From the NCBI RefSeq assembly GCF_051622035.1, contig NC_135356.1:26256839-26320838 (forward strand): DNA of 64,000 bases. The letters run 5' to 3'. Below, piece by piece: positions 1-11,880 of this stretch; within the stretch, counting starts at the first letter, position 1, and the number at the start of each line of letters is the position of its first letter. The notes under the pieces were generated by a model, which saw only the letters and a program-made list of their open reading frames with translations, was not told where the DNA came from and did not search any database. This stretch comes from Arctopsyche grandis (Eukaryota; Arthropoda; Insecta; Trichoptera; Hydropsychidae). The position numbers and the translations under genes were made by a program.

Positions 1-430
1 CGGAGCCGGACTTATTTTCTTTCAAAATAAACTGTTTCTAATAGGTGAGATTTTGTATATAGTATTACAGCAAATTTTTTCATAAAGGTTTTAAAAGTAG
101 TCATAAATGATCCTTTTATCATGTGTTTCTTCTATACCATAAAATATCTAGATATTTCTGGATACTTTTTTTTATAAATAATACTCGACGGGTTTCTCTT
201 CATTCCTTTATAAAATATCGTACTGAGCTCCAAGAACACTACTAATCAACTTGAATTAATCTGTAAAATGTAAACAATACTTCAATAATATTATAATAAT
301 TCAAAAACATATTGATGGAAAGCGATGGTTTGTTAATAGATTAAATGTCTATATATAAATACATTTTCGAACTTGCAGGTTTCAGGAAATTTAAAATTAT
401 GAACATAAGGCTACTGAATACCAGTGGTAA

Positions 431-945
431 ATGGTATTCAGTAGTAAGTAAAATGGTGAGGATAAATGGCGCCTGGGGTGAAAATATTTTTTGTGCCCCT
501 CCTCGTCTTGTCATATTTGTCGATTTAAAAAATTTGCTAGGAAACAAACACATAATACAAATTATATACGTTATTTTATGACTAAATGATATCGATTTGT
601 AAAATTCAAATATGCATATCATATAATTACAAGAATTTCTGTTTTAATATTTCGTAGTATTTCTAGCATTCAGACACCATTATATGTAATTATATACATT
701 ATTGCTTTCAATACAAAGCCTAGAAAGACTGCATATTCGACAGACGGATTACAAAGAAAACTCATAAACTTAAATGCTATTGGTGAATTTAGTAAATGAA
801 TTCGTCACCCGTTTACAATTTACTTTTCGAAGTGAACCTAAGTTACTACAAAACATGACAATGCAATAAATAAAAATATATACTGTGCCTTTGCGACGCC
901 CCTATAGTCGGTGCGCCCGGGGCATTGATACACTGCTGAATACCC
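431..945 (+). mobile_element. hAT-like MITE, family I, copy 1
   Basis: This roughly 500-bp stretch matches 15376-15900 over its length. Shared blocks are ATGGCGCCTGG, TGTGCCCCTCC, TGTCATATNTGT, AATACAAAGCCTA, GAATTCGTCACCCG and GTGCGCCCGGGGCA. The C-rich termini resemble the common arthropod non-autonomous hAT type. The left border is uncertain. A 12-bp perfect hairpin (CTACTGAATACC, 10-base loop, complement) sits at 410-443 just outside. Confidence 0.55.
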
Positions 946-1130
946 CTACATAATACAAATGAGCTTTATATATGGTTACGTGTGGCCATTTTCAACACTG
1001 CAGATAGTAAATTCCAGAGAATGAAATTAAATCGACAACTCTTATTTTACTGTTTTATTAAAATGCTATACTTTCTACCTTTCTAACGTATCTTTTTGTT
1101 AAATTTTTAATTCAATCTTAATTGTTTTAG

Positions 1131-1273
1131 GTGGATCAGGTAAGTACAGTAATTTAGACGATGTCTGGGAGTATGATGCGAGTGCAGAAACGTGGATAAA
1201 CCGTAGAAATCTCAACACTTCAAGGAGTACGTTATGTGCATTAATATTGCCATACGACGTTATAGATTTTTAA
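1131..1273 (+). CDS. Terminal exon of a kelch-repeat protein
   Basis: An acceptor (pyrimidine-rich tract, then TTTTAG at 1125-1130) opens an exon read in phase 1 as GT GGA TCA GGT. It runs 47 codons to TAA at 1271-1273. The peptide starts with a Gly-Gly-type kelch blade (with the preceding base it reads GGSGKYSNLDDVWEYD) and goes on to an AETW motif, the hydrophobic, Gly-rich and W-containing signature of a beta-propeller blade. Two AATAAA signals follow at 1430 and 1441, about 160 bp after the stop, so this is probably the 3' end of a plus-strand gene whose other exons lie left of the window. The parent kelch family (BTB-kelch, F-box-kelch, attractin-like) cannot be told from one blade. A cryptic donor (GTACGT near 1229) could instead splice onward. 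It is convergent with the SMYD4-like gene. Confidence 0.62.
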
Positions 1274-1429
1274 TAACATTTTTGTAAAAAGTATACAATA
1301 CAGTTAGAAACGTAGTATTAATATACTTTAAATAGTTTATGGAAATCAGCTAATTACCCATCACATTTTAAATCTAAGTTCTGAGTATGTTTGTATTATA
1401 ACATTAAAGCGTTTGAATAATTTTAATTA

Positions 1430-1446
1430 AATAAAGAATGAATAAA
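1430..1446 (+). terminator. Putative polyadenylation signals of the kelch gene
   Basis: Two AATAAA hexamers (1430-1435 and 1441-1446) lie about 160 bp after the stop of the kelch exon. The position suits a short 3' UTR, but AATAAA is common by chance in such AT-rich DNA. Confidence 0.3.
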
Positions 1447-2562
1447 CGAAAAATTCAGAAAGTAATAATGTGATTTTTTAACGTAAGCGGTGAGGAGGCA
1501 TGAGTATTATGAATGTATTACGTAATATTATGCTAAGCATATTTAAGATAACATTTTGCTTCTGACATTCCAAAGTAGGTCCCACCAAAGATAATACCCT
1601 GCCAAGAAATTTTTCTGTAGAATGATTGGCCCATCTTCTTTTAAATAAATATAGCTTAAGATTTTTGATCTATGGGATTACTGATGCCACCGTAAAATTT
1701 AACATACATTTTTTTTATAACTATTGTTATGTTTCCATATTTACCATTAAGTTTTTTGTCATATTGTTTCATAATGATACGATACAATGACATCTTCACT
1801 TTTATTATATTGATGTTATTATTCTTATTTAATATCTGTTGCTATTGTATTCAAATGGGTTTTACATGTAATAAATCATTTCAAATTTTTTTAAGACTGT
1901 ATAGAAACTATACAAGAGGATGTTTTTTGTAAAAACTTTATACTACCGAAATAAAAATATTTTTCTTAAATTAATAACTTTTATTTAAAAATTGGATTAT
2001 AACATAATTTGTATCTATACTGAAAGAAAATAAAGAAAAGTTTTTTTTTTTATTTCAAACGATTTTGCAGGGACTGTTTAATCGACTGTAATTGCAGGAC
2101 GCTATTTAATTTATCTTTGACTTAATGCAACTATTCTTAACAAACCAATTTCTGTTTCATCCACAAAACCAGCACAATTTAATTTAATATATAAAATAGC
2201 TGTTTGCAAAATATTGACAAGAGTATGTGGTTTTTAAAGGACTCAAAATATAACATTATCAAACAAATTATCGGACGTTCTAGCCTAAAATTACAACCGT
2301 CATTAAGCTTTATGAAAGTCTCTTGAAAGTTTAATTTTTGTCTATTGTCAGCATTTACTTTATATTCCGCTACGATTCGGTGTTTTTGATACCCTTGAAA
2401 ACAAAATTATTTTCAATGCAATCCACAAAATAAATATTATTTTATAATTTTGTGAAAAGTGTGAAGGTTTAATCAGGCTCTTGCAAAAACCTTTTTCTGT
2501 TAATGTTGCGCCCACGTGACTCTGATGTCTAACAATGAGTACGTATTAATTTTTACTAGCCA

Positions 2563-5500
2563 TTATATTCCATCAATACATGCTTCGCAATTGCAATCGA
2601 ACACGTATTGTTTCCTAAGAATTTCTTGCCTTTCTTCAGCACTTTCTTGTCCCACTTGTGGTCCATAGCAATTATATATTTCAGAACCAGCTTTGATATC
2701 TTTTTCAGCTCGAACAATGAAAACGTTTCTGTTGAATCTGAATGAAAAATGACCAATTATTACAACAAAAAATATTCGTGTGTATAAATTAAAGGTTGTG
2801 GCTATTTGCAGGTACTATATCTGCGACTTTCGCAAGTTATTATAATAAATTTATATCATTTAGCTAGTTCGTGGCTTGTACTTGTATGTAGGTATTATAC
2901 GTTGTATATGATAATAATTTTCTAACAATAATATTAACTAATTTGGATTATATTTTTTACTCGACGTCACTTTACGAGTTCGAACAAAATTTTTAGAGGT
3001 TTAAAACAAAATTTTAACAGTAAACACGCTGACAGTGACAGTTCACGCGCATGCGCAGAAGGCTTTGCGCCCGTCGCTGATATAGTACCTGCAGATAGTC
3101 AATAATTTGTAGATATAGTACCTGCAAATAGCCACAACCTAAATTAAATATATAAATATAGATAAATGTATTACGTGTTTTTTGTGTTTGGGACGCAAGA
3201 GTGATTCATCATGCTTGAAGAGGGGTAAATGCCGACAGCGACCACCCGATCTGATGGTTTTTCACTGCTTATTGCACTCGCATTGCATATCATTTGTAGC
3301 ACGTGTCTATACAGTAAGCAAGCGATGAATAGTTCCAACTCTTCGGTTGGTATTTTAAAATGCAATTCGTCATTTAAACATTTGAAAAATTTCGTATACC
3401 GCTTCAGGTAAAGGAACACCATTATACTCGTCTAAAAATCAACTAAATTTATTACTTCAATTCAGAACTAAATTATATTGTACGTATAAATAAAGAAAAA
3501 TATATTACAATTGCATATTTCCTCAAATCAATTTTGGAAATTTTATCTTGATTTGTTAGTAAGTGAAATACTTTTCCATATTTAGAATTGTGTTCATGGG
3601 AATTCAAATGGTTTAGAAGACTTTTAGCATTGTGTTTACTCTCGCCGTTGAGTGCATCCAAACTATATTTAGTTTTGAATGCTTCTAAAACAACTCTGTA
3701 AATTAAAAATAAAAATAGTATAATGCATGCAATTTAGAATGATTTAATATCTCAACCTTTTTCGTCGAAGGGTCAATTTCCAAATTAAAAATATTTGGTG
3801 GGCCTCATATTTTTTTGGTGAATATTATTTGTACATATTAAAAAATATAATGCAAAGAAGTAAATTGGCAAAAAAATTTATATTTTAAATTAAATTAAAA
3901 TTTGTACCATGTGATTTTTTTAATTGTTTTTTATTTAAAAAATTGAAGTCTTCAATCTTCGCTCATATTGTGTGGTATAATTATACATGTAGGGAGATGT
4001 GGTAATTTTATACATGTGAGGAGATGGTTCTGTTAATTTCGATCTAAAAATCGATTTATTAATGCTGATGGTAAAAAATGTTTTCTTACAAATATAAGTA
4101 CATATGTACATATATGTACGTATGTACAATGTTCTTCTAAATAATGCATTTTTGACTAGTTTGTCATATTTCTCAATTGAAAGTCACTTGTTTAGAATTC
4201 AACCAAATTTCTATCACGAAAAGACAGCCTTAATTGGTGTTCTCTTATTAATTTCATATTTACGTGAATATCACCTGGGTGACTTTTTGGTATTTCTTAA
4301 AATCCAAGAAACGCCCTAATGACTGGACGGAGGCAAAAAACTTTCCGTTTGAAGAAAAATAAAGATTATTCAGTTTGATTGCGAAACAAAACGCTTGCGG
4401 GACAATAAAAAGCCTCGCAGGATACACATTGTGAACCCCTAACTTAATATACATATGTACATTTACTGAAAAAATAAATCAAAATCAAACTACCTGAAAG
4501 CCAAATGGACAATACCAATGTTAGACCAAAGTGATATCTTTGATCCTTCACATTCCCACTGATGGAAACAGTCCCAACCAACGATTCTGCAATCTTCACT
4601 ACAATAATGACTGTCGCAACACTTATCACATCTGAAATTTTACATATTTAAATAATTATATAAATTGGGAAAAATTAATGTATACATATTTTTTAAATTC
4701 TGTTAGGAAATGCCAAATGAAATTGCTTGAATTATTGTGTAGTGATTTCAGAAGGTATACTTTATAGAAGTCAAACTTTTTTTAATAAGAAAATGGCTAC
4801 AGCGAGTTATCAGCTATTATATAAGGTAATCACCCCAATCAATTAGGTTCAAGTACATATATGTAAACTTGCTGTATTATATGTATTTTTAAAAGATATA
4901 CAGATTTAATTAGAGTCAATTTTAGAAACAACAGTAAATATTTGACAATATAAAAAGCTGGCTCTCCCAAGAAGAGTACATTATAAACAAATTTTACTTG
5001 TAGGTAAGTTATTCCAAATATTTCAATTCCATTTTTTTATATGTGAAATCAGTAAAAAAATAATGTTTTTATTATTAAAGTGGTAACAATAAAAAGACAT
5101 TTGATTCAAAAAGTGAGAAGCGAAAAATGTCCAAGCGTGTGAAACGTATGTATGTTATTTGAAATAAATTTTTGATAGTATTAACGCTTATTAAGAGGGC
5201 TGTACACCCGAAACCTTAATTTTGTTGTCGTTCATTTCTTCGATATATATATTGAGTGAATGCGACAATATATATCAATATATATATTGAGTGAATGCGA
5301 GAGTTGCGCTTCGACCAGATAATACGTATTTTAAATCGACAAAATCGAGGTTTCGAATTCTCCAATTTTCTCCTCCGAAACTGGACCAATTTTTAAAAAA
5401 ATTTCATCGTCGGTATGAAAAAGATATTTATGAAAAAGTTATTTGCTGGAATCTTTTCGTGGGTGTAAAAAAAGAGGCGATTTTATAGATGTTTGGCGGC

Positions 5501-7412
5501 TCCTAGCTCCTATAAAAAAATAACTAATCAAAAAAATAAAAGCACAGATGCACGCCAATGGTGGATATCCATAGTATATTAAAAAATAATTTCTCTAGTG
5601 CCATAATTGAGGAAGGGAGAAGTGTAATACGTTTGTATGGTCAAGGCGCTGGTGTCCATCCCTCTTAAATGAGGGTGAAAAAAAATTTAAAATTCATAAC
5701 TTAGCTGAAATATATATTTTAAAAATTTATTTATCGATATTTTTGATAAATATATGTTGGTATCATAACTATGAATGGTAGTTTGAAACTAAGTCTTTTA
5801 AATAATACTTTTTTTTGGTATGAAGTTTAGAGGATTTAAAAATATACACGCTGTATTGACATACTTTAAATGAATTTTAATGGAAAACAGCATATATATA
5901 CATATATGTATATGTACGTGTTTACGGCCCATACTGAGTTAATACAGATATGTTGCCTTTAGTCTTATAATATCTAAATTAACTTAATTTGAAAATGGAA
6001 CCGGGATATTTTTATAAGTATAAGTGCCAGATTCTATAAAAAATACTCAGAAAATCATTGTTACAATTTTAGTTCGACACTGGATTCAAAATTATTATTT
6101 TATGAATTCACAGTTCCATTATCAATAAGTAAATTATAAAATCTCAACAGGCATTTTTATCTCAAAATATTTTAAAAATAAGTTCTGCATGTATATGTAT
6201 ATTTACACTATTATATATTCGGTGAGAGTGCCACAACTGCTACAAACTTTAGCAGAAGTGCTTTCAGAAGGCAAGGGCACGAATGCAAAAGGCGCTTCAA
6301 CGAACAGCAATTCGTCCTTTTTTAAATCGACTTTAGAAACGATGTGACGTCCTTTCAATTCTGTACGTCTGGAAATGTTCAATATCAAATTTTTAACAAA
6401 TAAATAATTCATACTGCAAAAACAAACCAAATACAATAGTTTATTACGCAAGTAGCAAAGCATCTGATGATCCATTTAAATTTGTATTAACTTTTTCTAA
6501 CAACGGTAAAAGTTCATGTTTTTTAGATACATATGTAGATTTTCTGCTCATTGAAGATAATTTGAGTTTGATTATGTCTGAAAATTTCAAATGAATTAAT
6601 ATTTTATTACATTTGATAGTCAATTTAATATCATAATTGTAACCTATTTCTTCTAGAGATAGTCCTGAAGTATTTATTAAATGTTCTAAAGCTTTTTTGA
6701 GGGCTTCTTCTCCTTCAATTATATTTCCTGTCATAAAATGACACCTGGCTAATTTTGAGTATATTTTATAACTCTTTTCTATTGGATAATGACCGACCGA
6801 CAGCAATAATTCAATATCATTCTTGGCTTCCTGCATAATGAAAAATATTATGAACATAGCTGAAAACCAAACGAATCAAATAAACATTTTACAAATATCA
6901 CCTGAAACTTTTTACAATCGCAGAAAACACGAGCTCTACTATTCAATCCATTGGCAAAACACAAATCATCTCTAGGTGCATAATCTAAACAAATGTTATA
7001 GCACGATATGGCTTCTTCGTACTTCTTTTTCTTATACAAAAATTTGGCACTCGACGTCCATTCATTGGTGATAGTTGCTGACTTTAGTTTCGAGCTGCAC
7101 TCAAAGAACTGATTCAGCCATGATATCAGCTCACACCTGAAAGTGCAAAGTGCACATCAAAGAAGCTGTATGTTTGAAGTTAAAAAATGGGTCAAAATAA
7201 TCTCACGTCACTTGTTTGTCGTTAAACACCTCGTTAACTATAGTGTACTCGTCTTGTGGTTCACTGTTAATGTCTGTGGTATCTTTGGGATGTTCGGCCA
7301 AGCTCGACAACCATTTGTGATAATCTTCGGTGAAATTACTGCAATTGAAAGTGTCATTTTTATGAACCCAATGTGTAACATATTTAATACATGTAAACAA
7401 TTTTAAAATCAT
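2563..7412 (-). CDS. SMYD4: SMYD4-type SET and MYND domain protein, eight exons
   Basis: Exons on the minus strand are 7412-7207, 7136-6902, 6830-6448, 6368-6207, 4631-4494, 3695-3509, 3431-3175 and 2737-2563, all with GT-AG borders and compatible phases. They total 1743 nt, giving 580 residues. In order the protein has an N-terminal TPR-like helical region (about residues 60-270, including AKFLYKKKKYEEAISCYN), the start of a split SET domain (ELKGRHIVSKVDLKKDELL), a MYND zinc finger spanning the exon 4/5 join (CSSCG, CDKCC, HYCSEDC, HQWEC), the SET core (MMNHSCVPN; IYNCYGP) and a post-SET Cys cluster (CNCEAC). This order is that of SMYD4, a putative lysine methyltransferase that also binds partners through its TPRs. 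The usual C-terminal helical part is missing: the frame stops four residues after CNCEAC, so either this lineage is short or a further exon was missed. The ATG at 7412 could instead be replaced by an upstream exon spliced near 7342. Confidence 0.85.
2794..3139. mobile_element. MITE with 28-bp perfect TIRs in intron 7 of the SMYD4-like gene
   Basis: The ends 2794-2821 (GGTTGTGGCTATTTGC...) and 3112-3139 are exact inverted copies of 28 bp. Both sides carry the 9-bp direct repeat TAAATTAAA (2785-2793 and 3140-3148). A second, subterminal inverted pair (GTACTATATCTGCGAC against GTCGCTGATATAGTAC near 3074) lies inside. A 9-bp duplication suggests a Mutator-like origin, but the short element has no coding sequence and the superfamily is inference. 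Confidence 0.8.
5195..5664. mobile_element. TTAA-flanked MITE in intron 4 of the SMYD4-like gene
   Basis: Termini GAGGGCTGTACACC (5195) and its near complement GGTGTCCATCCCTC (ending 5664) are each flanked by TTAA (5191-5194, 5665-5668). The target site is that of piggyBac-like or Kolobok elements. It contains a tandem pair of an AT-rich unit ending TGAGTGAATGCGA at about 5243-5300 and no credible ORF. Confidence 0.68.
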
Positions 7413-7822
7413 TATATGTGTGAATTATCGAGTGTTACGGTGTGTTTCTGGAAGTACGCGATGTTTATTTTTATTTTAATTATTAAATTTGGATATAAAA
7501 TAAACAAATGAGCTAACGTGCTAGAAGTCATCGTGCCTCTAAACGTCAAATAAAACTGAAATATTGCCTAAAAGATAAAAATATCAGGCATTAAAATTCA
7601 GAAGTAATTTTAAGCAATATTATCTTATGGTTTGGTGATTATTCCGCAAAAAGCGATCTCACGTGTCACTAAATTCTCGATCACGGAAATTGATTTTTCC
7701 GAAAAAAAGTCATACATTACATATATATATTTTTAAAAAAAGATCATGTTTCAGGATGACTAAATAAAAAAAAGTACGAAAAGAATATATATTGTATATT
7801 TTAGACTTTTACTCAAATTATG
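7413..7822. other. Upstream region of the SMYD4-like gene, no further gene seen
   Basis: AT-rich DNA holding a possible family H end (GGTTTGGTGATTATT at 7632). The promoter of the SMYD4-like gene should lie here, but I see no clear TATA box or other core element. Confidence 0.4.
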
Positions 7823-8610
7823 GAACGCTGTATACTTGGCATAACGAGGAACGGCAGAAAACGGAATACGTGGGTGAGAAGTATAAAAAGGGTAGTTGAT
7901 ATAGTAGAGAGAGTAAAAAGATTAAAATGGCAATAGGTGGGTCACATAGCTACAATAATGGACAAAAAAGTGCTAAAATCAATGTAGGATCAGTTCGATG
8001 AGGAGCCGTAGGTGAGTTGATTTTGACCCCTCGCCCAAAAGAAAAAATGACCCCCCGCCCAAAAAAAAACTAAAAATATATAATTGGCTTTTATTTATTT
8101 ATTATAATTTTCAGGGTATTTTGGGTGTTCCCCCCCCCCATGAATCGGGGGTTTTAGGTAAGTGCTTAATGCGCCTTTGGCGCACGGTATAAAGTTAATA
8201 AAAACTACAGTATCACCCGTATCAAGCTCCATATAGCCGATGGCCCATATAGCCACCACAGGTGGCTATAGGGCCGTCGACACCGTCAATATTACTTACA
8301 ATATTTTCCGTATCCAGTTCCCACATAGCCACCTGTAGTTGCTGTATGGGAACTGGATACGGAAAATATTGTAAGCAATATTTATGGCCCCTATATGGGA
8401 ACTTGATACGGATGATACTGTTAGTAATATTGTCTGTGTTGGATGATCCGCCACTGGCTCGAATGTTACCCGAGAGAATATATAAGGGTGCTAGGAAAAC
8501 AGGGGTGATGGATGGATGAAATTAGAAAAATGTATGGAGTAAGATGAATGACAGTTTGCGAAAAACAAAGACGAATGGAACATGTTGGAGAAGACTCTAT
8601 CTAGCAGTCT
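7823..8610 (+). pseudogene. RTE-type LINE pol C-terminal relic, interrupted
   Basis: Reading 7826 onward gives MERCILGITR and RKRNTWVRS, the conserved tail of RTE-class endonuclease/reverse-transcriptase polyproteins (thumb and C-terminal region). The frame stops at about 7938. The polyprotein resumes at 8440-8600 with LECYPRE and WMDEIRKMYG, the end of the same protein seen intact in order at 21.2 kb. Between them lie a C-rich patch and the foldback element 8209-8420. It is 5' truncated and cannot be functional. Confidence 0.75.
8209..8420. mobile_element. Nested-palindrome foldback MITE
   Basis: Three hairpins are nested. Outer arms CAGTATCACCCGTATCAAG (8209) and CTTGATACGGATGATACTG (ends 8420) enclose a small hairpin (about 8244-8275, CATATAGCCACC/GGTGGCTATAGGG). 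They also enclose a large inner hairpin whose arms 8287-8332 and 8342-8383 share TTACAATATTTTCCGTATCC and GTTCCCA with their complements. It lies inside an RTE relic and has no ORF. Confidence 0.7.
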
Positions 8611-9540
8611 ATAGATTTTTATCTACATTTTGGCATGATGTTTATAATAATTAATGTGAAAATGACATGTGAAATAGATTATTATTATTATTAGGAAACG
8701 TTTTGAACTTTTATGGATCTTTTAGGATGAAATTAAGAGAAAAAATTGAGAAGTTTCAATTTTTAAATCCGAATTTTCTAGATATTTATCGAAATAGAAT
8801 GAGATATTGTCATATTTTATTAAGTCTGGCCACATTGACTATTTTAATTGAAAATTTGAAATGGTTGTAATTCACGGTCTCAGGGCGGTGTATCGCTGGA
8901 CAGTTGGGCGTGCGGCTGTCAGTTGGCCCCGCGGCTTGTTGGCGGTAGCAGGTGTCTCCTGCTGCAAGCTTCGTCATTGCACTGTCTGTCTTCAGGTAAG
9001 AGACTCCGCCAATCTGTGTTCCCCCGCTGACTTGGTTTAAACCCTCCCGATGGAGCTCCGCAATATGAACATTCCCTTGCTGTCAATATACCGTTATTCG
9101 GACCGTTTGTTCCATTTTCAAACAGTCGACGTGTTCTCGCCAATGGCATCGACATTTGTCAAACAGCCACTGCATATGCCTATCTTGGAAAGAAACGTTT
9201 TATATGTTTTGTCTTACAAAATGCAACAATATTTTGCACGTGTCTCATTTGCGAAGAACAACAAAAACACCCCGTCTGCAAATGTCGAGTGTTTTGTCTC
9301 CGAAATTGCGCGAACGTCTCTTTCTAACTCACACATTGTACCCAATATGAAAAAAATAAGATCTAGCGAATAATATAAAAAATACACAAGCTTTGAAATA
9401 CTCTGTTGTAATTTTTTTAAATATATTTCGTTTATATATTCAATGTTATTCAAACTAACTCTAAGTACTATTAGTACTGAAGTACTATTTTATAGTACAT
9501 ATGTACAAAATTTAATATATTCTACAATATACGCGTTTTT
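8611..9540. other. Unassigned stretch with a GC-richer core
   Basis: The part 8880-9160 is clearly GC-richer than its surroundings and has a strong donor-like site (CTTCAG|GTAAGA near 8994). Short ORFs run on both strands, none with a domain I recognise. It could be an untranslated exon or the end of a decayed repeat. Confidence 0.3.
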
Positions 9541-11640
9541 TACCTAAATGTATAAACTTTATCTCTTATTGTTGCGTGTTTTTTTGTCACCTGTTGTGTC
9601 CAATTCAATTTTTGTACATATATTATTGTTCCATCGATATTTAAGTGATTTTCCAAACTTTTTATATCAATGCCCCCCCCCATTAAAAAAAAATCAATGG
9701 GGACATACATATATTATTTTTATTATAAAAGATATTTCGATACGGAAATTCGTACCTTTTTTTGAAAAACACCATTTTATTTATTTTTTAATAAATTTAA
9801 TTATGAAAATTATAATATTTTTCAGAATTTACTTATTCAATAAATACAAATACCCTTTTTCAACATATTTTTGTTAATTTTCTTTTATTCAAATTATTTC
9901 CAAAAGTTTTATTGAAGCGATACACTTATGATTTTATTACAAGAAAAAAGAGTTATGATTTTATAAAAAGCAAGCGTTAGATTTTTTTTTTATTTTCTGA
10001 GAAAATCAAATCTTTTAGCAAAATTTTCATAGACTTTTTTCTTTAAGTACGTAGAACAAATAATTACTAAAAAAAATCGCGTCTATTTCGAGTTTACATA
10101 TAATTTTACAATTTAGTACGATTGTCCTACATACATATGTACGTATATTGCCAAACTATGAAAATATCTAAATTAAAATTTAACACATTTGTTTCATTCT
10201 AATAATAATTATAAAACATATACTTAACTTCCCAATAATAATAAAAATAAAGTAAAAATGTTTTATATTGTCAATTTTTTTATAGGGAATGAAATCAAAA
10301 CTTCATTAGTCTATACATAAATTTATTGTATTATCATTGTTTGGAAATGACTTCTAAACTTCTAGTTTAACCAAATCCAATGTACTTTTTACATCGCCTG
10401 TCAACTGAAAACTATTCAAAAAATCTTCATCTATCACAAAACTTCATCTATTGTTACTACGTACATATGTAGATAAAGTAAAAACAACTATCAGTGTTAA
10501 CGACATTCAAACCCCCATTTTATTCAAATGAACTCCTTAATACATCGAATAATTTAACCAAGTTTGATATCTCTCCATTGCGCCTGATTCACGTTAAATT
10601 AATACTACTCTAAATAGAGTAGAACCGATTCCTTTACACACACATCTCAATTGGTAAGTCTACCCAATTGGTGTAAATCGGACATATCAGAGCTTTCTAT
10701 TTTCTACTAGTGAAATAAAACATAAACATTAATTTCAAACAATTAAATGTCTTCGTCAATTTACATGTTATATGTACATACATACATTCCTCTTATCTAC
10801 ATATTTCGATATGATATTACATCAAATTGAAATTGTGGCTATTTGTTTGTTGGAAGCTCAATCCATCATACCTTATTTTAAGTTCAACTTTTTTATGTAT
10901 GTAGTTATTAAATGTTTACATACATACTATATACTTTTTGACTTTTTAATGTTAGTATTCGATTACACTGGTATATATTTTGAGATTAACAACATTACCC
11001 AAGTTAAAATATTTGGCACTTGGTATAATTTTTATTATGCAATCTATTCATTTATGAATGATCTAAGAAAACTTTATACGCATACCTACCAGTCATTATT
11101 CAAGTAAAAATTATTACACATTATTATTATTGTATATTTGGCCTTAACAACCAGCAAATAAACCCAGCGTCACCCAAGCTAAATTTAGTTGACAACGTCT
11201 TATATATGTACATACAATTTGTATGAATAAATGAATGGGCGTCACCCAGGCCAAAAATACAATCTGGTAATGGCATATTTTTTTTATATTCAAGCGACAA
11301 TGATATATTTTTGAATACCCAATGCATTAAATGTCAACATATATTGTTTCATATATACATGCATATGTATATGAAACAATTAGATTACCGTTATATTATT
11401 ATTATATTGATTAGATTGCCGCTGTTACTTATAACTGAGATAATAACAAACTAACGCAAAATGTCAACCTGCTTCGTTTGCATGTATTTTATGTACTCGA
11501 TTAATTATTTTTTATGACTCAATTTTAAAAGAGTTGCAAAAACGTATTGCATATATTTATATTAAATTTACATGATGTCACTTGGTGACACTTACATAGG
11601 GTATTGTACTTGTACATATTATACATAAATTTATAGAGTT
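9541..11640. other. AT-rich intergenic DNA
   Basis: No gene is supported. Notable only are the block AAAACTTCATCTATTGTTACTACG (10437 on, repeated at 26584), a two-fold repeat of GCGTCACCCARGCYAAA (about 11167 and 11240) and several ACATATGTAC palindromes. Confidence 0.4.
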
Positions 11641-11649
11641 TACCCACTT

Positions 11650-11866
11650 TGTTATCATAGTGGGTATAATGCCGATTTGATGAGGAACCGTTCCAACAAT
11701 GAAATCAGATAAATTGGCATACTTTGATAGGAAACGATCGACTTGTAGTCTCAAAAATCCAAGACTGACCAGCAGTACTACAGAAATACTTCCAAATAAA
11801 TTATTTTCAATCGAGGTCAACCCAGGGCTTGAACCTGGGAACCGCTCGGTGGTTAGCATTAATAGA
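11650..11866 (-). repeat. SINE type A copy (diverged)
   Basis: On the minus strand the tRNA-like head (CGGTTCCCAGGTTCAAGCCC region) is followed by the body GCTGGTCAGTCTTGGA, CGATCGTTTCCTATCAAAG, TTTATCTGATTTCATTGTTGG and AACGGTTCCTCATC. The same body occurs at 14.4, 18.5, 49.9 and 54.8 kb. Confidence 0.7.
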
Positions 11867-11880
11867 TATAAGAATAATAC

